From Asterochloris sp. CNOR1 (taxonomy: Eukaryota > Chlorophyta > Trebouxiophyceae > Trebouxiales > Trebouxiaceae): a stretch of DNA of 64,000 bases. The stretch's first letter is position 1; each line of letters opens with the position of its first letter. Below, piece by piece: positions 27,901-39,884 of the stretch. The stretch covers positions 620,001-684,000 of the forward strand of contig OZ017760.1 in the NCBI GenBank assembly GCA_963969365.1, in the 5' to 3' direction. Both the position numbers and the translations under genes were made by a program. The notes below the pieces were generated by a model. It saw only the letters and a program-made list of their open reading frames with translations. It did no database searches and was not told where the DNA came from.

Positions 27901-30900
27901 CAGTTTGATGTGGTGGAAGTCCAGCCAAATCTGCTACGGGCAGGTGCAGCCATGCCTGCATGAACTACGCTATAAGGCCTGACGTCAATAGTGAAACCCT
28001 GCGGGAATGCGCACACCTCATTCCTGGCATGCTTGACAGACCTGCCTCCCTGTGTGCAGGTATATGAGGCTGGACTACGACCTGTCGGCAGTGCTGCAGC
28101 TGTCTGAGGAGCATTGTGTCCTGCCTGGCATGCTGGATGACATGCCTCGCTGTCTGCAGGTACGCGAGGCTGCAGCTTCAGCAATGCTGACAAGCCAGAG
28201 CTCTGCAAACTATGGCCTCCTGCAGGCATGCAGGCATGCTGACGCTGTTATGTTGCCCTGTGCAGGTACGTCATGCTGCACCACACACCGCCAGCAGTCA
28301 CAGACGCTTCTGCAGAGGAGGTTGAGAGGATGACTACCATGCTGCGGCTCATTGTGCAGCGCCACTGGCGCCAGCACCAGCCATCGCTGAGGGGCCTCTT
28401 CAAGGAGTGCAACGGCCGGCAGCCCTACCTGAATGAGCAGGTGTGCCTCCATGCCGCATGTCAGTACATTGCTACTAATGGGAATTTCTTGGGCAGGGCA
28501 ACAGGCAGCCGCCATGCTGGTGTGGCCTGCTGTGGTCAGTCTGTGGTCAGCCTGCAGCAGTGCTGCGTGCCATGCTCAATACTAAAGCTGAGTTGTCATG
28601 CAAGAGGCCTGCGAGGAGTGCATCGGACAGCAGCTTTCCCTAGCTGCTAGCCACTGGGTGCGGCCACCCAAGTGTGAAACGCTCTGTGCTGCCCTCTGAG
28701 GATATCTGCCAGCTCTCACTCACATCAAGTTCTGGCAGCCAAGGGGCAGCACCTGACTGAAGCACGCATGGTTGAGGCAGCATCTGGTTGAGGCTCAGAT
28801 GAGTGTCGCTGCCCTTGCAGGCGACCAAGTTCGAGGCTGGACCCGGTGCTGGCAGTCAGGTGCAGCATCTGTTCAACATCATGAGCACCCTGCTGGAGGC
28901 TCGCATGCTGGCGCTCAAGCAGAAGTGCGCCCCTGCAGCGCTGGCGGCCTCCAGCAGCGACGGCAGCAAAGTGGAGGCCCTGCTTGACAGGGTGTCAAAT
29001 GCCATCAAGGTGATCTGTCTAGGGCTCATCACCCTGTCGGTGTGCAGCAAGGACGACTCTGCCTGCCGGCGGGTGGCTGGTGGGTCTTTTTTGCTTTCTG
29101 CCGCATGTGCTTTGTGGCACCCTTCAAGCAAAACAATGGTTGCAGATGCCATCAAGGTGGGCTGTCTGGGGTGCATACTCTGTGGGGTTGAGTGATGATC
29201 AAGGCTGCACGCTGCCTCCCCCTGGCTCTGAGGCCCGGGTGCCCGTCAGCTGCAGGTGTTGTATGGGGCGGACTGCATCCTGTCCGACGACTTTGACCTG
29301 GAGGCGTCAGTAGCTGAGCCCTCAGGGGTGCTGCGGTGGAAGGCGCAGCACAGGCGTGCCCAGCAGATGGCAGTGTACACATCACTGGCCGACCGGTGAG
29401 CTGGAGACATGATGCAATGGTCTCACGCTGCGCTGGATGCCAGCACCGTGCTTGCAGGCAGGCGTCTGCTTGAGTGCGTGCTTGACCTCTGCCAGGGGGG
29501 ACATCAGTGCCTTCCTTGCCGTGTGCAGTGTCAGGCGGCAGGCCATGCCCACACTGTTGGCAAACATACATTTCATCGCTGTGCGTGCTGTGGGCAGGGT
29601 CAGACACGTCATGCTGCACATGCCATGGGACACATCGTCTACATGAAGCTGCACATCAGCTTGTGCAGTTGCCGTGCTATGTGATTGGCCAGGCAGCACT
29701 CCTTGCACATGCGATGGGATGGATTGTCTCAGAAACTCGTTCGAGCAGTGGCCATGCACTGGGCACCCTCAGGTGGCACTTAAAGCACATGACCTGGTGA
29801 TCGCCTGGCATTCATCCGCTGCAGCTGTGGCCATGCTGTGCGCAGGGTCAAGTGGCATGCCAGCCACACACAGTCTGGCGCACTGTCACAATCCTAAGGC
29901 ATGCAGCCATCTGAAAGCTGCTTGCGGCATGTGCAGGGTCAGGCGGCATGCCATGCACACAATCTGGCGCAGCGGCGTGCTGCAGAGGTGGCGCAACTCC
30001 CGCAACCCGAGCAGGGACCCAGCAGAAGGACAGGGGGGCACAGATGCTGAGCCCAGCAACGCAGGCAGCCCCACCGGGCTGCCAGATGGGCAGCAAGGCG
30101 TGGACGCAGAGGGCAGCCGCGCAGGTAGCCCCGGCAGGGGACCAGACCAGCTGTGGACCCCAGGTGTCCAGGACGGTGCGGCAGGCGAGTGGCCTGTGGA
30201 GCCTGCGGCGCTGCATGCAGCCGGCTCTTCACACAGCGCAGGTGCTGGGCGTGCGCTGCAAGCCAGCAGCTCTGGCAGACAGGCTGCAGGTGGCGGAGCA
30301 GGCCGGCAAGCTGTGGCTGGAGGAGCTGGGTCTGCCCGTGCAGATGCTGTCGCGGGGTCGTCAGGCCGCAGGCTGAGGGCAGGGCCTCTGGCAGGAGCGG
30401 AGGCTGGCAGCAGAGGTGCGGGGGCGCAGGCCTTGGGCCCTGGCTCACGATGGATACCTGCTGTGCATGCTGTCTCATGATTACAACCGTTTTCCCAATT
30501 TTGTTTAGAGAGCAGCTGGATGTGCGATGCTGCAGCAGGCCTCCTGCTATCGCTGCACGCTGCCTTGTTAGACACCAGTGCATCCTGAGGAGCACCGTCC
30601 AAGGCTCCTGACCGCATGGACTCCAAGGCAGCTTGCCGCATGCCTGCACCCTGCCCTGCAAGTACCTGGGAGGCCTGCCACCGCCATGCAGGTGCAGTGC
30701 TGCCCAGCTACCCATCAGGCGCTGCCCCTGCACGTCCGGACTTGCCCCCGAGGGATTCGTCGGATGGTGTCAGGGCCTGGTCTGTGGGGTCAGCAGGCTG
30801 GGCAGAGGCTGCAGCCCCAGCTGCCGCTAGCAGGGGCCCGCAGTTGCCTGCGGGGGCTGCAGCCCAGAAGGCGCAGCAGCAGCAGGCAGCCGCACAGCAG

Positions 30901-32592
30901 CTGCCGGCTGGTGGTCGCAGGGGTTTGCAGGTGGCTGCTGGCCAGCCGCTGCAGCTCGCAGCTGGCTTGGGCAGTGCGGGGCAGCTGGCAAGGCATGAGG
31001 CTGCTGCTCACCGCCAGGCAGTGCGGGGACAGCAGGCAGGCCGTGAGGCTGCTAGCAGTCAGCTGAGTGGGGTGACGGAGCCCAGGGCCCCAGCTGATCA
31101 GCAGAGGCAGCAGCCAGGCCATGTTGCTGGTGCTGCTGGGCGCTCCTCAGTGCAATTGGCAGAGGGTATGGCGCCCACCAGTGGGGCTGCTGGTGGGCAA
31201 CCCCCTCTGCAGGTGGGCGCTGGGCAGCAGATGCAGCAGCAGCCTGCTGCTCGCAGTGCAGCAGCCAGGCATGACTCAGAACCTGCAACTGCAGCAGCTA
31301 CCCCGCTTCAGGTGCAAGCCGATGCCAGCAGCGCCCCGATGTTGCAGGCACGAGAGCATACCCAGGCGCAACTGGAGGGCCAGGTGTGTGTCCTCCCATT
31401 CTTGTTGTGGTGTCCATGCACTTAGCGCAAGGCCAGCCTGTCAGCAACACAACCACAAGTCCAGTTGAGTGCCCTTGGCTGCTTTTGCAGCCTCCATGCT
31501 CCCAAAGACGGTTCTTTGGGCCACTGTGATGTTCTCTGCCTGGCAGCATGCCAGCAGCCCTGCAGTGGCTGCATCAGCGGGCAGACGCAATGCTGTGTTG
31601 CGCATGCAGCAATATCTGAAGGTGCACTTACACCAACATCACTTACTTTCCCCTGCGTTGAGCGTTTGCCATCTGCCAGGGTGCACCACATGCAAGCAGT
31701 GCAGACAGCACTCAGCGGCTGCACGTCCCCGCAATCTCGCAGCACTGCCTGGGGCAGCTGCCCTCAGCAAAGCAGGTCCTTTGTGTGCAGGTGCAGTTGC
31801 CTGCAAAGGCGCACCCGCGGCGTTCCAGCATTCCTGGGCCAGCACCCAGCAGCTACATGTCCCCAAGGCGCACCAGTGTGGCCGTGATTTCTGGTGTCAG
31901 CCTGATGCCCCCAGCTGAGCTGCACTCTAGGCAGGATGGCCTGCGTGGGGCCCCGCCCTCCGTGTTGCGTGGCAGCCTGGCCAGGCATCAAGCAGGTCAG
32001 TACTCGAAGTGGGGATCGGCAGGCCTGCATGGGGCTGCAACTGTATGAGGCGCGCCTGCCCGCTCAGTGTGGTGCTGAGGTCATCACTTCATCTCAGACG
32101 ACTTGCCCTCATCAGGGCACCTGGTTCACTCCGCACTCCGCTTGTGCGTGCGTGGCTTTGAAAGGAGACTGCTCTCAGTCATTAGGTTCAAGGTGGTGCC
32201 ATGCTCTGCCGTGGAGGGTAACTGCTGCCAATGCAGCTGCGTCGCGGGGTGGGCTCACGGTGGATGTCCACAGCCCGGGCCGCTCACTGGCAGGTGAAGG
32301 GCAGCCTGCGCCTGCCCCAGGCAGAAATGCGACAGCACAGCAGCCCAGCCGCAGCCCTGCAGCTGTACATCAGCAAGATACAGGCAGGACTGCGGCTGGC
32401 CATCAGGCACAGGAGCGGCGGACCAGCATGTGGGGTGAGGGGCCGCCCATGCCGGCAGCTGTAGCAGCCCTGTTGCCCCAGCAGGAGGCTGCGAGCGCCT
32501 CAATTCAGGCCCTGGCAGCCCTTGCAGATGACAGAGATGGCAGCGTGCTGGTTTCTGAGAGTCTTGAATTTGGCAAGGCAGCAGACACATAG
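9932..32592 (+). CDS. Giant coiled-coil protein with EF hand, ciliary/flagellar type (many exons)
   Basis: ATG at 9932; final exon 32294-32592 ends in TAG. In-phase exons include 9932-10012, 10106-10216, 10453-10723, 10897-11067, 11226-11589, 11953-12103, 12348-12444, 12948-13181, 13597-13776, 14928-15128, 15600-15840, 16125-16257, 16503-16629, 16895-16992, 17458-17562, 18039-18182, 18526-18675, 19054-19139, 23526-23702, 24430-24591, 25494-25621 and 26879-26970. The first third encodes Ser/Pro/Gln/Arg-rich disordered protein. From about 16.5 kb the exons encode charged heptad-like helices. Exons 23526-25621 (RSLDWLLKLVEALYKNK, then FVDHVFNHLEAVYGTKAMV) resemble a helical block I know from flagellar-associated proteins of algae and protists. 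A canonical EF-hand loop (DHNDNGLMSREE) lies at 26885-26920. The tail (30,650-32,592) is Ala/Gln-rich. A scaffold or Ca2+-responsive axonemal role is inference. Some exons in 13.2-14.7, 19-23 and 29-30.6 kb are unresolved, and two adjacent genes cannot be excluded. Confidence 0.6.
13597..15128. repeat. Duplicated Ser/Pro/Arg-rich exon-like units
   Basis: The end of exon 13597-13776 (GRASPNRRRQASPRGSG) has a near copy ending at about 14008 (GRASPNRQQWTNPGGSG), both followed by a GT donor. A looser pair lies at about 14605-14700 and 14970-15060 (Cys/Arg-rich versus exon 14928-15128). The clear exons here start and end in phase 1, so they can be duplicated or skipped without breaking the frame. 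Confidence 0.6.
17081..17384. repeat. Three tandem 105-bp units in an intron
   Basis: Units start at 17081, 17186 and 17291, each beginning like cat(c/t)-agtgggac and ending in ctggcagctt. The third is more diverged. They fill most of the intron between exons 16895-16992 and 17458-17562. Confidence 0.9.
18156..18335. repeat. Tandem 90-bp duplication of an exon end with its donor site
   Basis: The last 27 coding bases (TSKRMALMD) of exon 18039-18182, its donor and the following intron are repeated 90 bases later as TSKRMALVD plus an intact donor, preceded by a CAG acceptor. The second copy could act as an in-frame 9-residue mini-exon. Confidence 0.85.
18381..18500. repeat. Two tandem 60-bp units in an intron
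   Basis: Units start at 18381 and 18441, each running from gcagc(t/c)tg to ttggcagcact. They lie immediately upstream of exon 18526-18675. Confidence 0.85.
24040..24115. repeat. Two tandem 38-bp units in an intron
   Basis: The unit beginning gtagcaagctgcagg is repeated at 24040 and 24078 with one difference, between exons 23526-23702 and 24430-24591. Confidence 0.9.
25277..25404. repeat. Two tandem 64-bp units containing an acceptor-like site
   Basis: Units at 25277 and 25341 differ at one base and each contain ttttgcgcag followed by gtgcctga, an acceptor-like site. The real acceptor used (25493) lies about 90 bases downstream. Confidence 0.9.
27258..27365. repeat. 78-bp-spaced duplication of an exon start
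   Basis: The sequence cagggtgatggctgaggccg at about 27259 returns, slightly changed, at about 27337, where it forms the acceptor and start of an Ala/Glu-rich coiled-coil exon (AEAEAAWREALAEQAAIL). The upstream copy is an intact-looking decoy acceptor. Confidence 0.75.
29521..29970. repeat. Four degenerate copies of an exon start
   Basis: Copies near 29521, 29593, 29838 and 29929 share gcagggtcaggcggcatgcc-like text followed by cacac and tctggcgca. Only the last appears to lead into an exon. Confidence 0.65.
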
Positions 32593-32869
32593 GCTGCAAG
32601 TGATACCCAATCTAGGCTATTTCATCTTTGGGTGGTTCATGGTCGCAAGGGCAGCCAGATATCAAATGGCCCAAGTCTGACAGGGAATTGTTCAGTAATG
32701 GCCCTCTGCAGCAGGCATACGAGAACAGGTCATGCAAGGCAATAGAAATGCATACTTCACAATCAATGCGGTCCTGTCTCTTGGACAGGAGTACCTCAAG
32801 TGATCAGCACTGTCCCTGAAATGCCATTTTACTGCCAGTTTACTGGATGTGAGGAACTGTCAGGGCATG

Positions 32870-35800
32870 TCAGTCATGGCGTTCATTGTAATAGTCGAAG
32901 TGGTCTCCACCAAAGCGGAGAGTGCTTTGCGCACGCAGCACCTCGCCCATGGAGAGGAATCCGTCGCAATTGGTGTCTGCACCAGCACTCAAGGCTTGCA
33001 AACTCGCCCTTCTGGCAATGATCTGATAAGGTGCAGACAAATGCTTGATGAGCAGGCCAGGCGAGTACAAAAAAAGCTGATGAAGGCAGTCATGGTATAT
33101 AAAGGCAGCCTGCCAGCTTGGAGCTTGTTTGCTATGCTGTAGGCACCACCTAGCTTATGTGATGAGTGATGAGATTCTCACCAAATACACGGTACAGCAG
33201 CTCAACCTCATCGTCTGGCACGATGCGGTCCTTGACTGCCTCACGCACCAGCTTGACAAAGCTCTTGCGCCCAATGTCTGCAGACACAAGGTGCCGAACT
33301 CATTTGCCTGGGCAGGTTGTTGGGAGGGGTTAGCAAGAAGATGTAGGATGTAGCAAGGTTCCTGTATGCGTCAGCTTGTCTCAGCAATAACTTGGAGCAG
33401 CACATTCTGTGTCCTAACACTGCCTGCAGCGGCCCTGCAGCCCAGGATCCTTAAAAGTCTCAAGAGAAAGATGCATAGTAGCCCAAGCGGAAGACCCGCA
33501 CCTGATTTGTTCCGCAGCTTGGCCAGAATCTCGTCCAGATCGTCTGCATGGTGCACCAGAAGATCCCGCAACGCGGTCATGTCGCGCACTCGCCGCTGGT
33601 GGCGCCTGTTGGGCCAGAAGCGCCAGTAGCCGTACACTCCTAGGAAGGTCAGCGTGCTAGCGACTGTGCAGCATGCTGCCACCAGCCAGAGCAGATTGGG
33701 ATCGTCCTGTAAGCAGAGCAAGGTGACTCTCATACATTGCGAGCATTCAGCAGGCCAGACCGCTGCATGTTGACATTGCTCTGCAGGCAGCAGCCTCCAG
33801 GCAGGACAGCCTGCTGGTGGTTGTGCAGCCTGCGACTATTGACCAAAGCAGATTGAGGTCATTCTGGCCTGCAGAGGGCAGGGCTGCCTGTTCTGTTGCA
33901 TTGCAGCACGAGGAGGGGACTGGGAGCTGTGCAGTCCAGCACCGTCTATCAGAGCACGTTCACCTTGAGCTCATGCTGAAGGTGGCAGCAGGCTCACTGC
34001 ACAACAAGCCTGGCAGCAACCCCTCTGCATTCCACATGGCAAATTACCACAACAGAGTTGCACCCTTGTGCCAAGAAGGATGCCTGTGCACAGCAACAAC
34101 CTCTGTGTTGTGTCTGCTCACCTCCCAGCCAGAGTGCAAGTTCATGCCAAAGTAGGAAGCCGGAACGGTGCTCATCAGGATGCTGAAGCTGGCAATAGCA
34201 ACTGCAGGCAGGCACTCGCATAGTCTCAATGCCGCAGGGACACTGGGCTAAGTTAACACAATCTTGCTTTGTGTTGTGGCATTGTTGTGCATGATGAGCA
34301 ACATACAAGCGTTGCATGGAGGCACCAGACTGATGCTGCCGGAGGACACCCGCTGGCAGGTTGCGCATGTGTGCAGTCATGGCCAGGCCTGACTGCAGCA
34401 GAAAAGCTGCAGGCTCCATGTCTTGGCTGCTTGTGAGAACGAGTGCCAGCCCTGAGGTCTTCACATAGCTTACACCAGTCACTCCCACGCAATCAAGTCT
34501 TGGCTGCCCCCCCCAAAACAGCGCACATGCAGATGGTGCATTGACATTGTCTGGTTGAGCTTGTCGTCTGGTGCGAGGGCCCACCTATGAGGTCCATGCG
34601 CACGATGCGGTTGCGGATGGCATCCAGCTGCATGCCCCATACCTCCCGCGTGCTGTCCAGGTTCTCACTCAGCTCCTGCAGGCCACCACACCAGCTTTCA
34701 CTCACTTTGGGAATGGCTCAGAGAGCAACAGGGGCCAGGACCAACATGGCATGCTGCCCACATTTCACTCAGCTCACTGCAGCAACATGTGCTCAAGCGG
34801 CAAGGGGGCAAGATGTGAAGACCTCAAGTGGCAAGCGGCTGCAGATGTAACGAGCTGTCTGGTGCTCAGACGCAAAGCAGACAGCCCCCGCAGCACTGGT
34901 GGTGAGCTTTGCCAACTCAACTCCCGCCACAAACGCTATCTGGCGCTCAAATGCCAAGACAACCCAGGCAGCACTGCAGCCTGCATACACTGGCGAGGCT
35001 CACCAATCAATTGTATCTGGCACCCACAGATTCCTCAGACACCCCAGAGAAGACTAAAGTTCTGCTGACATGCAAATGCATCATCTCCGCTGCCACAGAC
35101 ACCACAGCGTCAGGCTCACCCTCAGGGCTCCCTCCACAGATTGTATCTGGCGCTCATACGCTTCAAGCAGGGTCACAGCCAGAATCATGTTGTTGGTGTA
35201 CCTGCAGATCACATGCTTGACTTCTCAAGTCCCTTGATGCATGTGTGACTGTGCATGCCTTTGCATCTACACTTACACTTACGTGTCTCATCAAGTGCAC
35301 TGCATGGCCAGCCTTGCAGCTTGTCCAAGGTACCTTTCATTTTGTGGAGGCAGAATCTTGGGGCGGGCCTTGACTGCAATTATGACAGGCTGCAGGCCAC
35401 AGGCATAGCCAGCAGTCTCTGCTGCTACACATGCCCTGCCATTGCCCGCCGACAGGCTGCAGGCGACAACTATAGCCAGCAGTCTCTGATGCAAAACATG
35501 CCCTGCCATTGCCCACCCAGATGCAGAAACATGTGTTCAGCTCCCCTCACTGTGCTTTGCTGAACACACAGAGTGCCAGAGACTGAGCATTGGTGGTGAC
35601 CAAGCATCTCTGTGGCCACTGTTGAGCCTCAACGTCGCAGCCTAGGCTCACCTGGCAGGGCCTGCACCGCCCTGGCTAAAGGGTAGCAAGCTTTCGTTGT
35701 CCCCTGCGCGGGCCATGCTGCCCTGCTCTGACAGGCAGATCATGCCCAGGTTCTTGTCATTGTCAGCAATCTGCATGGCACAGGCCGGTATGCTGCAGGA

Positions 35801-38800
35801 GTGTTGATTTGGCATTGGCAATGGCACTGGCATGAAGGTGTAGCAGCCACCAAGCTCGCCTGCATGCCGAGCTACTTTGTCCCTCACTGTGCATCACAGT
35901 TTGCGTTCACAATGATCGCACTTGCACAGGCTTGCAATGCCATGGTGCAAGCACTTGCACAGGCTGCATGCCACCATGAAGGCGTATGGGCAGCAAAGCA
36001 AAGAGTCATCTTCACTGTGGGAAATTGGGCCATGAACTTTGCAAGCTCAATTCAGCCAGACTGGTGGGGTAGTCCGGAATACCAGTCTGCACAAGCATCC
36101 AAACCATGTCATGAGCTTACCTCCGCAATGGCCTCCCGCGTCTCCTTCACATCGTGCTGTATCTCAGTAAGCGCCCTACAGACAAACGAGCCTCTGTTGT
36201 GTGCCTGGCTGCTGGCGCATGCAGGGCGCACTGCAAGGGTTGCAAAAGCTGCAGCTTGCCGACATGCAACCACTGGCTCCCGTTCACCCTGTGCACAGCA
36301 CATAGCTGCACCTCTAGATCAGGTTGATGCTGCCCTGAGATGTGCTGGGACTTGCCCAGCAATGGAACGCGTGACGGACACACCTTTGGATGGGCAGCAA
36401 TCGCTGCAGCTCTCCGACGTGCCCCCGCAGACTCCCGTTCACCTCGTGCACCACGCTCTCAGCCACAAACGTCAGGCGCCTGCGGGCAGCGGTAAGGCAA
36501 ATCCCAAGTCTGCTTCAGAGAGCGAGCCCGCAGGCAGCGTGTAGCACCAGTTGAGCCAACCTGACCCCATCATGGCGGGCACCTGCAGGGCATGTCAGGT
36601 GAAGGCCAGCAGGGTTTGCGTGCTGCTGCTGTGGCTGCTGGCGGCCATGCAGCTACCAGGGCATGCAAGCAACGAAGTGGGCAGCGCTGCAGCAGCGGCC
36701 AGCGCTGCTTGTTTCGGTAGTGCTGCCTGTGTTGGACACCCATGGACACCCATGGGGCTGGGCCTCAGATGGGACCATGCTCGTTGCACACCCCATCTTG
36801 CCCCCAAGAGCACGCAGGGCACCTCTGAGTGAGACCAGCAACCGAGTGTTTTCAAGGCTCAGCAAGGCCATGCCGAGGCACCCTGACTCTTGCTCTTCAT
36901 GTTGGCTCCAGACTGCTGACAAGTCGCCACCAGGAACCAGAGCTGGGCAGCTTCTGAGGCAATCTCGGCCCATCGGGCCATGACTTCTGCCTTATGCCAA
37001 TGCCAGCCTCCTCAGGATGGCCACAACTGCAACTAACAGACCAGGGCTGAGCAACCCTGGAGCACAGTCACCTCGAGTCACCTCGACTGGGCCTCAAAGT
37101 GGTGGGCTGTCTCTGCCAGCAGTGCCTCCAGGATCCGGAACTCAAAGGGCAGCCCTAGGTCTGTGGCCAGGCTGGCATTGATGGCCTGGGCCACGTGCAG
37201 GGTGTCCTTGAAACGCCTGCAGCCAGTGACGAGGTGCAGGTCACAAGTGAGCTCATCAAATACCACCGTTGGCAGACAGTGCAATGTAGCTTGCGTGGCC
37301 CTGAAGCGCCTGCAGCAGTGGTGTGTGAGATTCGAGAGGGCTGCTGGGGATGCAGTGACAGCCAGACAGCTGCAGCTTGTAGACAATGGCCCCAGCAGGT
37401 GGCTAAAGAGTTCATGAAGGACGTGTTTCCAAAACATGAGGAACGCGCAGGGTGTCCTCAGCACGACTGCAGCGGGTGAAAGGGTGTAAGTCACGTGTGA
37501 GGGCGGCCAGAGGGGTGTCGCAAGACAAGCATCATGGGGTGGACCCTCTTGCTAAACTTTTAGAAATGCCTGCATCAACTAACAAGCCTAGGACCACAAG
37601 ATGGACTTGACCACCCCTGATGCAGCTAACAACAGTATCAATACTTTGCTTGATGACGCAGCTGCAAGCTGGGCTGACATATGGAAACCATGGCGGCCCC
37701 TGTCCGTTCCTTGCTGTGTGCAACTAGCATGGCACAGGTAGGCGCTCACTTGGCATGAAAGAGGCAAGCCTTGTCCTTCCAGATGATGGCCTTGGCAATC
37801 TCTGAGCGGAACAGCAGCATGCCCTCCCGCGGCGCGATGGTGGCCCGCTGCGCCTGTACACCTATGTTGCACCGCGTGGAAGGAAGCTGAGTGTTCTGTG
37901 AAAGCTGGAGGGGCCCATTGTAATCAGTGCTCTGAGAGCAGTGTGATGATTGCCCGCGGCTTCTGCACTGTTCTCTGCCCTGTTCAGAGGTAGAACAGTC
38001 TTGCGCAGGGGCCTGAGAGGGGAGACGAGTGGGTGCCCGGCCTGCACTCTGCAAATTATGAGAGGCAACCCAGCGGGTGCAGGGAAGTGGGTGCTGCAAT
38101 GTGGGAGGTGGTCCGGCAGGGGGCTGTGTACTGGGTGTCATGAGACGGGCCAGCAGGTGCAGAGGACGGGCACTGCAAACTGAATTGACAGGCCAGCAGA
38201 TGCAGGAGAACGGACCCTACGTTGTTGAAGGCAGGGCAGCAGGTGCATAGGAGATGGGCGCTGCAATGTGAGAGGTGGTCCTGCAGGTGCAGGGGCCTGT
38301 GCACTAGACCGTGGCGAGGAGGCCAGCCCAGACTGGACCAGCACTGTGGGATTTGCCGCTCCAGGGTTTGTAAGAGCAGCACTGCTCACGTTGCATCGCA
38401 GGGCAGCAGTCAGCAGCTGCCGGTTGCATGCATCTTGGGGGTGCAGCATCTTGTGCTGGCCGGAGCAGCACATACGAAGCCTATTGGCAGAGGTACTGGC
38501 ACAAGTCCGCAGACTGCTAAGTCCCAGGCCCACAAGCACCTGCTCTGGTCTGGACAAAGATACCGATGTCGCGTGGCTGCAGTCCCAGCTGTTCATGGGT
38601 GCGCTTGTGTTCCAGCACGGTGCGCTCCTCGTCATTGTAAAATTCAATGACCTGCAGCATTCATGGCACTTTAATCGAGTTGCCCAGAGCAGCTCAGCTG
38701 GCAGAGGTAGCGTCATAAGCTAAGCGTCCTCAACCATGAAGTGCCTTTCGCAGGCTGTGTTTGCTTCTTTTCCATTGGACAGGCAGCATGGTCACATGCT

Positions 38801-39884
38801 GAGCCAGCAGTGCCTAACTACTGATTCAGTGCGCAGGTGCATCATGCCTGGCAAAGTCTTCTTGAAGCACACCCTGCTAAATTAAAGGCTTGCCACACAA
38901 ATCAACTGAGCATGCACGCTCTTTAGAGGCATACAGCACTCGCACAGCCATTCAGCAGTGCATCGCTCACAGGCTGTGCTTTGGGGCATACCCAGGCACG
39001 CAGCAACAATTCAGCAGTGTCACAGCTCGCGCTGCACAGCAAAGGTGCTGAACAGAGCACACCTGCCAGTCAACCTTGTTGCTTCTGTACAGCAGGCTGC
39101 GGGTCTGGACTATGTCTGAAAGCTGTGCCACCACGCTTCCCTGACTCTGCGGCTGGCCATTGCCATTGGTCTTGGCAGGGCTGGCAGTCTCGCCGTTGCG
39201 CTGCTTGGCCTGCTTGGCCGGCTCGTCCCCTTGCTGCTCCCTACTGCGGTCCTGCTCAGAGCCTGACTGCTGCTGGCGGTGATGCCATACAGGGCTGTCA
39301 GTGCCGTACCCGGCAGCATGTGGGAAGGCCATGTTGTGCTGCCACTGGTGCTGGTGACGCCCCTGCTGCCTGGAAGAAGCAGCAGGCCATCTCCTGCCAG
39401 CACTCTGCCATTGTCTGTCATGGCCAGGCTGGGTGTTAGGTGCACCCCATTGCACAAGGGGAACAAGAAGAGCTAGGGAAGCACACTGGCCTGCGCATGC
39501 GTTGACCGCAGATCTCATGACACAGCTGTGCCAGGGAGGAGTCTGCAGGAGGCTATGCAACGCCATTGATTGCCAGTGAGCATGAGCCTGGCGCAGGGGT
39601 GGCAGGATTGTGCATCCGGGCATCAGATCGAATGATGCAGGCTCGGGCCAAGCTCATGGCTGAAGGCCCAGCATCGTGATTGTCAGCGATGGCTTGGTGT
39701 CAGGTAGGCTATTCCATTTACTACATCATCACCTGCAGAGTTACACCTCGTCACGGCGGGGCTGCACAGATGCGCAGCTGTTAGGGGTGCTGGAAGACTC
39801 CTGTGGGGCCTGACTGATCATGCTGCATATGTCAGTCCTTGGAGGGCCGTATGATACCACGGCTGCAGTGGATGCCCCACTCAT
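32870..39884 (-). CDS. CorA/Mrs2-type Mg2+ channel with C-terminal EF hand
   Basis: Fourteen exons whose phases all agree give 595 residues: 39747-39884, 39063-39428, 38564-38651, 37750-37861, 37082-37216, 36384-36479, 36121-36175, 35652-35770, 35120-35201, 34585-34675, 34122-34201, 33502-33706, 33182-33277 and 32870-32994 (TGA). After a Ser/Gln-rich N-terminus come Mrs2-family blocks: LGLQPRDI, RATIAPREGMLLF, LGLPFEFRILEALLAE, a long helix, then TM1 with the signature YFGMN (GMN at 34140-34148) and TM2 (LLWLVAACCTVASTLTFLGV). The family forms homopentameric Mg2+ channels in mitochondrial, plastid or vacuolar membranes. The C-terminal extension contains a complete 12-residue EF-hand loop, DTNCDGFLSMGE (32942-32977), which I do not know from standard Mrs2/CorA proteins. 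The start is uncertain: an alternative reads from ATG at 39566 straight through the second exon. Final-exon acceptor GCAAG is weaker than its neighbours but keeps phase. Confidence 0.85.
32887..32891 (+). terminator. TGTAA poly(A) signal candidate for the coiled-coil gene
   Basis: TGTAA about 295 bases after the TAG stop at 32592. It lies inside the last coding exon of the opposite-strand Mg2+ channel gene, so the two transcripts would overlap at their 3' ends. Confidence 0.4.
35384..35517. repeat. Two tandem 67-bp units in a channel-gene intron
   Basis: Both units begin gacaggctgcagg (35384 and 35451) and share tatagccagcagtctct-like and catgccctgccattgccc text. Confidence 0.85.
36243..36302. 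repeat. Degenerate intronic copy of the adjacent channel-gene exon
   Basis: Bases 36243-36302 resemble 36405-36470 inside exon 36384-36479. Shared words are gcagct, ccgac, actcccgttcacc / gctcccgttcacc and gtgca. The copy lies in the following intron and has lost coding sense. Confidence 0.7.
37448..37492. repeat. Degenerate copy of an exon start and acceptor in a channel-gene intron
   Basis: The stretch gcagggtgtcct..actgcagc..gtcac at 37448-37492 resembles 37198-37250, which contains the start and acceptor of exon 37082-37216. Confidence 0.5.
38066..38285. repeat. GC-rich minisatellite-like repeats in a channel-gene intron
   Basis: Words of the type cagc(a/g)ggtgca followed by gggcgctgcaa and tgtgagaggtggtcc recur at about 38070, 38149, 38187 and 38233, with two long copies 164 bases apart. 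They sit in the intron between exons 38564-38651 and 37750-37861. Confidence 0.7.

Noticed and set aside
29848-30733. Long overlapping open frames on the minus strand opposite 29.8-30.7 kb
   Set aside because: They are low-complexity shadows of a GC-rich plus-strand exon, without splice logic or recognisable domains.
37070-37084. Two alternative donors ten bases apart (gtgactcgag repeated)
   Set aside because: The downstream donor would include an in-frame TGA, so only the upstream one is used in the model.
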